64,000 nt of DNA. Origin: Pseudomonas putida (GTDB lineage: Bacteria; Pseudomonadota; Gammaproteobacteria; Pseudomonadales; Pseudomonadaceae). Positions 60,072-64,000 of this stretch are shown here, in pieces (the stretch's first letter is position 1; each line of letters begins with the position of its first letter). A model generated the notes under the pieces. The model worked only from the letters and a program-made list of their open reading frames with translations. It was not told the origin of the DNA and searched no databases. Location of the stretch: the NCBI RefSeq assembly GCF_022627325.1, contig NZ_JAETZZ010000017.1:1-64000 (forward strand), written 5' to 3'. Made by a program: the position numbers and the translations under genes.

Positions 60072-61880
60072 TCAGCCCTCGATCTCGATCAGGATCTCGC
60101 CCGGCGTCACGCGATCGCCCTTGGCCACATGGATGGCTACGACCTTGCCGGCGATGGCCGCCTGCACTTCGGTTTCCATCTTCATCGCTTCGGTGATCAG
60201 CACCGCCTGGCCGGCCTTGACGGTGTCGCCTTCCTTGACCAGCACATCGACGATGTTGCCCGGCATGGTCGTGCTGACGTGGCCTGGCGCGCTGGCCTGC
60301 TTGCGCTTGCTGCTGCCGCCGCCGACAAATTCGTTGAGGGGCTCGAACACCACTTCTTCCGGCATGCCGTCGATCGACAGGTAGAAGTGGCGTTTGCCTT
60401 CTGCCTTGACGCCAACGCCAGTGATGTCGACGCGGTAGGTTTCACCGTGCACGTCGATGACGAACTCGGTCGGCACGCCTTCCCCACCCGGGGCGGCGAC
60501 TGCACCGGCTTCCGGGATCGGCAGCAGCGCTTCGGGCGTCAGGGTGCCGGCTTCACGCTCCTCGAGGAACTTACGGCCGATATCCGGGAACATGGCGAAG
60601 GTAAGCACATCTTCCTCGCTGCGCGCCAAGGCGCCGATATCGGCACGCAGTTTGGTCATTTCCGGCTTGAGAAGATCGGCCGGGCGCACATCGATCACGT
60701 CTTCGCTGCCGATCGCCTGGCGGCGCAGTTGCTCGTTGACCACACCCGGCGCTTTGCCATAACCGCCCTGCAGGTACAGCTTCACTTCGTTGGTGATGGT
60801 CTTGTAGCGTTCGCCGGCCAGTACGTTGAAGAACGCCTGGGTACCGACGATCTGCGAGGTCGGGGTCACCAGCGGTGGGAAGCCCAGGTCTTCTCGCACC
60901 CGTGGGATTTCGGCCAGCACTTCGTTCATGCGGTTGAGTGCGCCCTGCTCCTTGAGCTGGTTGGCAAGGTTGGAAATCATCCCCCCTGGCACCTGGTTGA
61001 CCTGCACGCGGGTGTCCACCGCAGTGAACTCGCTTTCGAACTGGTGGTACTTCTTGCGCACGGCATAGAAGTACAGGCCGATTTCCTGCAGCAGTTCCAG
61101 GTCCAGACCGGTATCGAACTCGCTGCCCTTGAGCGCGGCGACCATCGATTCGGTACCCGGGTGGCTGGTGCCCCAGGCGAAGCTCGAAATGGCGGTGTCG
61201 ATATGGTCTGCACCGTTTTCCACAGCCTTGAGCTGGCACATGGCGGCCAGGCCTGCAGTATCGTGGGAATGGATGAACACCGGCAGCGACTGCTCGGCCT
61301 TCAGCGCCTTGACCAGCTCGCCGGTGGCATACGGGGTCAGAAGGCCAGCCATGTCCTTGATCGCTACCGAGTCGCAACCCATGGCTTCCATCTGCTTGGC
61401 CTGGTTCACGAAGGCTTCGATGGTGTGCACGGGGCTGGTGGTGTAAGCGATGGTACCTTGGGCGTGCTTACCAGCAGCCTTGACCGCCTCGATGGCCACG
61501 CGCAGGTTGCGCACGTCGTTCATGGCATCGAAGATGCGGAACACATCGATACCGTTGACCGCTGCTTTGGCGACGAACGCCTTGACCACGTCATCGCTGT
61601 AGTGGCGGTAGCCCAGCAGGTTCTGCCCGCGCAGCAGCATCTGCAAGCGGGTGTTGGGCAGCGCATTGCGCAGTTTGCGCAGGCGCTCCCACGGGTCTTC
61701 CTTGAGGAAACGCACGCAGGCATCGAACGTGGCGCCGCCCCAGACTTCCAGCGACCAGTAGCCGACCTTGTCGAGCTTGTCGCAGATCGGCAGCATGTCT
61801 TCGGTACGCATGCGGGTAGCCAGCAGGGACTGGTGGGCGTCACGCAGGATTGTGTCGGTAACAAAGATCTTCTTGGACAT
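60072..61880 (-). CDS. oadA: Pyruvate carboxylase subunit B (oxaloacetate decarboxylase alpha-like, biotinylated)
   Basis: A 602-residue carboxyltransferase with an HMGL-like TIM barrel (TILRDAHQSLLATRM, FIHSHDTAGLAA, AISSFAWGTSHP), the PYC_OADA linker, and a C-terminal biotinyl domain with the EAMKMET lysine near residue 568. With PycA it forms the two-subunit pyruvate carboxylase of Pseudomonas, supplying oxaloacetate. AGGAG lies 7 bases before the ATG. It is 98 bp downstream of pycA on the same strand. The symbol follows common Pseudomonas annotation; no OadB or OadG gene is present, arguing against a Na+-pumping decarboxylase. Confidence 0.92.
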   Translation of the reverse strand: MSKKIFVTDTILRDAHQSLLATRMRTEDMLPICDKLDKVGYWSLEVWGGATFDACVRFLKEDPWERLRKLRNALPNTRLQMLLRGQNLLGYRHYSDDVVKAFVAKAAVNGIDVFRIFDAMNDVRNLRVAIEAVKAAGKHAQGTIAYTTSPVHTIEAFVNQAKQMEAMGCDSVAIKDMAGLLTPYATGELVKALKAEQSLPVFIHSHDTAGLAAMCQLKAVENGADHIDTAISSFAWGTSHPGTESMVAALKGSEFDTGLDLELLQEIGLYFYAVRKKYHQFESEFTAVDTRVQVNQVPGGMISNLANQLKEQGALNRMNEVLAEIPRVREDLGFPPLVTPTSQIVGTQAFFNVLAGERYKTITNEVKLYLQGGYGKAPGVVNEQLRRQAIGSEDVIDVRPADLLKPEMTKLRADIGALARSEEDVLTFAMFPDIGRKFLEEREAGTLTPEALLPIPEAGAVAAPGGEGVPTEFVIDVHGETYRVDITGVGVKAEGKRHFYLSIDGMPEEVVFEPLNEFVGGGSSKRKQASAPGHVSTTMPGNIVDVLVKEGDTVKAGQAVLITEAMKMETEVQAAIAGKVVAIHVAKGDRVTPGEILIEIEG

Positions 61881-61898
61881 TCTTATCTCCTCATGGCG

Positions 61899-61976
61899 GC
61901 AAGCTTCAAGCTACAGGCCGCAAGATAAAGCCGATTCGCTTCAACTTGCAGCGGGTCGCTCACAGCTTGCAGCTGC
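61899..61976. repeat. Interspersed repeat-like sequence in the pycA-oadA gap
   Basis: GCAAGCTTCAAGCTACAGGC and the later CAGCTTGCAGCTGC resemble the GCTTCAAGCTACAAGCTGCAAG repeat that I remember from P. putida intergenic regions. GCAAGCT (61899-61905) and AGCTTGC (61964-61970) are inverted. This element lies inside a likely operon and could shape the mRNA. Confidence 0.4.
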
Positions 61977-61978
61977 AT

Positions 61979-63394
61979 TCATAGGCCTGCGTGGGCGGCG
62001 ATGGCGGCGGCGATGGCCAGGGCCAGCTCTTCGGGTTTGCGCTTGATCGAGTAGTTGGTCAGTTCAGGGTGGCTTTCGACGAAGCTGGTGTTGAACTGGC
62101 CGCTACGGAATTCCGGATTGCGCAGGATTTCCTGGTAGTACGCGGCGGTGGTCTTCACCCCTTGCACGCGCATGTCGTCAAGGGCCCGCAGACCGCGATC
62201 CATGGCTTCTTCCCAGGTCAACGCCCATACCACCAGTTTCAGGCACATGGAGTCATAGAACGGTGGGATGGTGTAACCGGTGTAGATCGCTGTATCGGTG
62301 CGCACACCCGGGCCGCCTGGGGCGTAGTAGCGGGTGATCTTGCCGAAGCTGGGCAGAAAATTGTTCTTCGGATCTTCAGCGTTGATGCGGAACTGCAACG
62401 CGTAGCCGCGGTGCTGAATGTCTTCCTGCTTGACCGACAGCGGCAGGCCCGAGGCGATACGGATCTGCTCGCGAACCACATCGATACCGGTAATTTCTTC
62501 GGTAATGGTGTGCTCGACCTGCACGCGAGTGTTCATTTCCATGAAGTACACCTCGCCATCGGCGAGCAGGAACTCCACAGTACCGGCGTTCTCGTAGTTC
62601 ACAGCCTTGGCTGCACGGACCGCCAGGTCACCGATGTAGGCACGCTGTTCGGGCGTGAGTTGAGGGCTTGGGGCAATTTCGATGAGCTTCTGGTTGCGGC
62701 GCTGGATCGAGCAATCACGCTCGAACAGGTGCACCACATTGCCGAAGCTGTCGCCCAGGATCTGCGCCTCGATGTGCTTGGGGTTGACGATGCACTTTTC
62801 CAGAAACACTTCCGCTGAACCAAAGGCCTTGGTAGCTTCGGAGATGACGCGTGGGAAGTTCTGCTCCAGCTCTTCACGGCTATTGCAACGGCGAATGCCC
62901 CGGCCGCCACCGCCGGAGGTGGCCTTGAGCATCACCGGGTAACCGATACGCTCGCCTTCGCTCAGCGCTTCGTGAATGTCGGCGACGTTGCCTTCGGTGC
63001 CTGGGGTCACGGGCACGCCGGCCTGAATCATGGTGCGGCGCGCTTCTGTCTTGTCGCCCATCCGGCGAATGACTTCAGCGGCAGGGCCGATGAACTTGAT
63101 ACCGCGCTCGGCGCAGATCTCTGCCAGCTCCGCGTTTTCCGACAGGAAACCGTAGCCCGGGTGCAGGGCATCACAGCCGGTTTCCACAGCGAGGTTCACC
63201 AGCTTGCGCGGGTTCAGGTAGCCCGCCAGCGGCTCGGCACCAATGCTGTAGGCCTCGTCAGCGCGCTTGACGTGCAAAGCGTGACGGTCGGCGTCGGAAT
63301 AGATCGCGACAGAGCGAATGCCCATCTCAGCGCAGGCACGCACGATGCGAACTGCGATTTCACCCCGGTTGGCGATCAGGATTTTTTTTATCAC
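61979..63394 (-). CDS. pycA: Pyruvate carboxylase subunit A (biotin carboxylase)
   Basis: A 471-residue ATP-grasp biotin carboxylase: IANRGEIAVRIVRACAEMGI, GYGFLSENAELAEIC, glycine-rich KATSGGGGRGIRRC, FMEMNTRVQVEHTITEEITG and IQHRGYALQFRINAEDP. It starts at GTG 63394 with GGAAG 7 bases upstream. It carboxylates the biotin on the B subunit. Divergent from a LysR regulator that probably controls the operon. Confidence 0.93.
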   Translation of the reverse strand: MIKKILIANRGEIAVRIVRACAEMGIRSVAIYSDADRHALHVKRADEAYSIGAEPLAGYLNPRKLVNLAVETGCDALHPGYGFLSENAELAEICAERGIKFIGPAAEVIRRMGDKTEARRTMIQAGVPVTPGTEGNVADIHEALSEGERIGYPVMLKATSGGGGRGIRRCNSREELEQNFPRVISEATKAFGSAEVFLEKCIVNPKHIEAQILGDSFGNVVHLFERDCSIQRRNQKLIEIAPSPQLTPEQRAYIGDLAVRAAKAVNYENAGTVEFLLADGEVYFMEMNTRVQVEHTITEEITGIDVVREQIRIASGLPLSVKQEDIQHRGYALQFRINAEDPKNNFLPSFGKITRYYAPGGPGVRTDTAIYTGYTIPPFYDSMCLKLVVWALTWEEAMDRGLRALDDMRVQGVKTTAAYYQEILRNPEFRSGQFNTSFVESHPELTNYSIKRKPEELALAIAAAIAAHAGL

Positions 63395-63501
63395 TGGAGT
63401 CTTCCCAAAGCCGTAGGAACAATCGAGCCGGTTCTACCGGTCGGCGCGTGACCAAGTGTCGTTGGCCAGTCGCATATTCACCCTAGCGCTGTAGGTCGAT
63501 A

Positions 63502-63521
63502 AACAAAAATCAATATTTGTT
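63502..63521. promoter_or_regulatory. Candidate LysR box for the pyc operon
   Basis: AACAAA-N8-TTTGTT is a perfect 6-bp inverted repeat in an AT-rich 190-bp divergent region. It lies 64 bp before the LysR start and 108 bp before pycA, a usual place for LysR recognition sites. Confidence 0.55.
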
Positions 63522-63584
63522 AGGGGCTGTATTAGCAAAAGCTTATAGTTAGGTAACAAGGTTTTACCGGAGCCCATAATAAAA

Positions 63585-64000
63585 ATGCGTAAGTCCTTGA
63601 TGCGTATGACATTGCGTCAGCTACAGGTCTTCAATGAGGTGTGCGATTTGCGCTCGTACAGCCGCGCCGCCGAAGAAATGGCGCTGACGCAACCCGCCGT
63701 TAGTCTGCAAATTCGTCAGCTGGAAGAGCTGGTGGGCCAGCCGCTTTTCGAATACGTCGGCAAGAAGCTTTACCTGACCGAAGCCGCCGAGGCGCTGCAG
63801 CGCGCCAGTCGGGATATTTTCGGGCGCCTGGAAAGCCTCGACATGCAGCTTTCGGACATGCAGGGCTCACTGCAAGGGCAACTGAAACTGGCGATCGAAT
63901 CCAGCGCCAAATACTTCGTTCCTCACCTGTTCGCCGCCTTCAAGCAACGTCACCCTGAGGTCAACCTGACCCTTACCGTCGTCAACCGCGCCCAAGCGAT
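63585..64000 (+). CDS. LysR-family regulator (partial, cut by window end)
   Basis: The first 138 residues of a LysR regulator. The N-terminal helix-turn-helix reads LRQLQVFNEVCDLRSYSRAAEEMALTQPAVSLQIRQLEELVGQPLF, and the effector domain begins LKLAIESSAKYFVPHLF. ATG 63585 is used because its first residues agree with the P. aeruginosa orthologue next to pycA as I recall it; ATG 63600 and 63606 are in-frame alternatives. The effector domain resembles CbbR/CysB-like members. Divergent from pycA, so it likely regulates pyruvate carboxylase. Confidence 0.9.
   Translation, partial: MRKSLMRMTLRQLQVFNEVCDLRSYSRAAEEMALTQPAVSLQIRQLEELVGQPLFEYVGKKLYLTEAAEALQRASRDIFGRLESLDMQLSDMQGSLQGQLKLAIESSAKYFVPHLFAAFKQRHPEVNLTLTVVNRAQA

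Noticed and set aside
60072..61880. Sodium-pumping oxaloacetate decarboxylase
   Set aside because: The alpha-like subunit pairs with a biotin carboxylase and no oadB or oadG gene is present, so two-subunit pyruvate carboxylase is the better call.
60069..61928. 619-codon open frame opposite oadA
   Set aside because: It mirrors oadA almost exactly and ends beyond both of its ends; the real gene has biotin and TIM-barrel motifs.
1..64000. CRISPR arrays, tRNA genes, insertion sequences or prophage
   Set aside because: No regularly spaced direct repeats, cloverleaf sequences, transposase or phage genes were found on either strand.

Overview
The window is chromosomal DNA of a fluorescent Pseudomonas, most likely of the P. 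putida group. The evidence is the high-GC codon use, P. putida-type REP/REPIN palindromes between genes, and gene blocks that I recall from P. putida KT2440 and P. aeruginosa (gcdR-gcdH, pntAA-AB-B, algB-kinB, dsbA-cc4-engB-ersA-polA-thrB, znuA/zur-znuCB, metNIQ, pycA-oadA). I see no tRNA, rRNA, insertion sequence, prophage or CRISPR array. Starts were chosen from ribosome binding sites and signal peptides, so many are downstream of the longest possible ORF.

Layout. 1-3.7 kb: the tail of an unidentified gene, then glutarate/lysine catabolism (family III CoA-transferase, gcdH, divergent gcdR). 4.1-8.7 kb: three-subunit proton-translocating transhydrogenase and a succinate/acetate CoA-transferase. 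8.7-12.6 kb: a DUF1127 gene with repeated ACTGTA-type operator motifs on both sides, then an operon of three tandem secreted DUF2388 paralogues and a large periplasmic DUF4105 protein with an added HExxH site. This operon is the best candidate here for an undescribed system. 12.7-20 kb: GFA protein, citrate/metal symporter, TerC, Na/Pi cotransporter, membrane-anchored M16 peptidase, DUF5924 protein. 20-23.6 kb: an Mla/MCE-type lipid ABC transporter. 23.5-26.3 kb: SpmA-SpmB fusion and gltP.

26.3-29 kb: a 734-bp gene-free region with strong hairpins, then small envelope-stress genes (Ivy-like lysozyme inhibitor, DUF1328, short coiled-coil membrane protein, BON protein). 29-37.8 kb: algB-kinB, an EAL protein, ampDh2-like amidase, dgcP-like diguanylate cyclase, nuclease-fold protein. 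37.8-43.5 kb: dsbA, cytochromes c4 and c5, engB, the sRNA ErsA with a sigma-22-type promoter and terminator, and polA. 43.6-48.9 kb: thrB and the zinc-uptake locus with a Zur box. 48.9-53.8 kb: large catalase katE and the metNIQ importer.

53.9-60 kb is accessory: a MocR regulator divergent from a PaiB-like protein and two GNATs, then mmuM divergent from an amino-acid ABC transporter that lacks its ATPase. 60-64 kb: two-subunit pyruvate carboxylase and a divergent LysR regulator cut by the window edge. As I recall reference gene numbering, the left 54 kb and the pyc block are not neighbours in KT2440. Their relative orientation fits an inversion around the replication origin.
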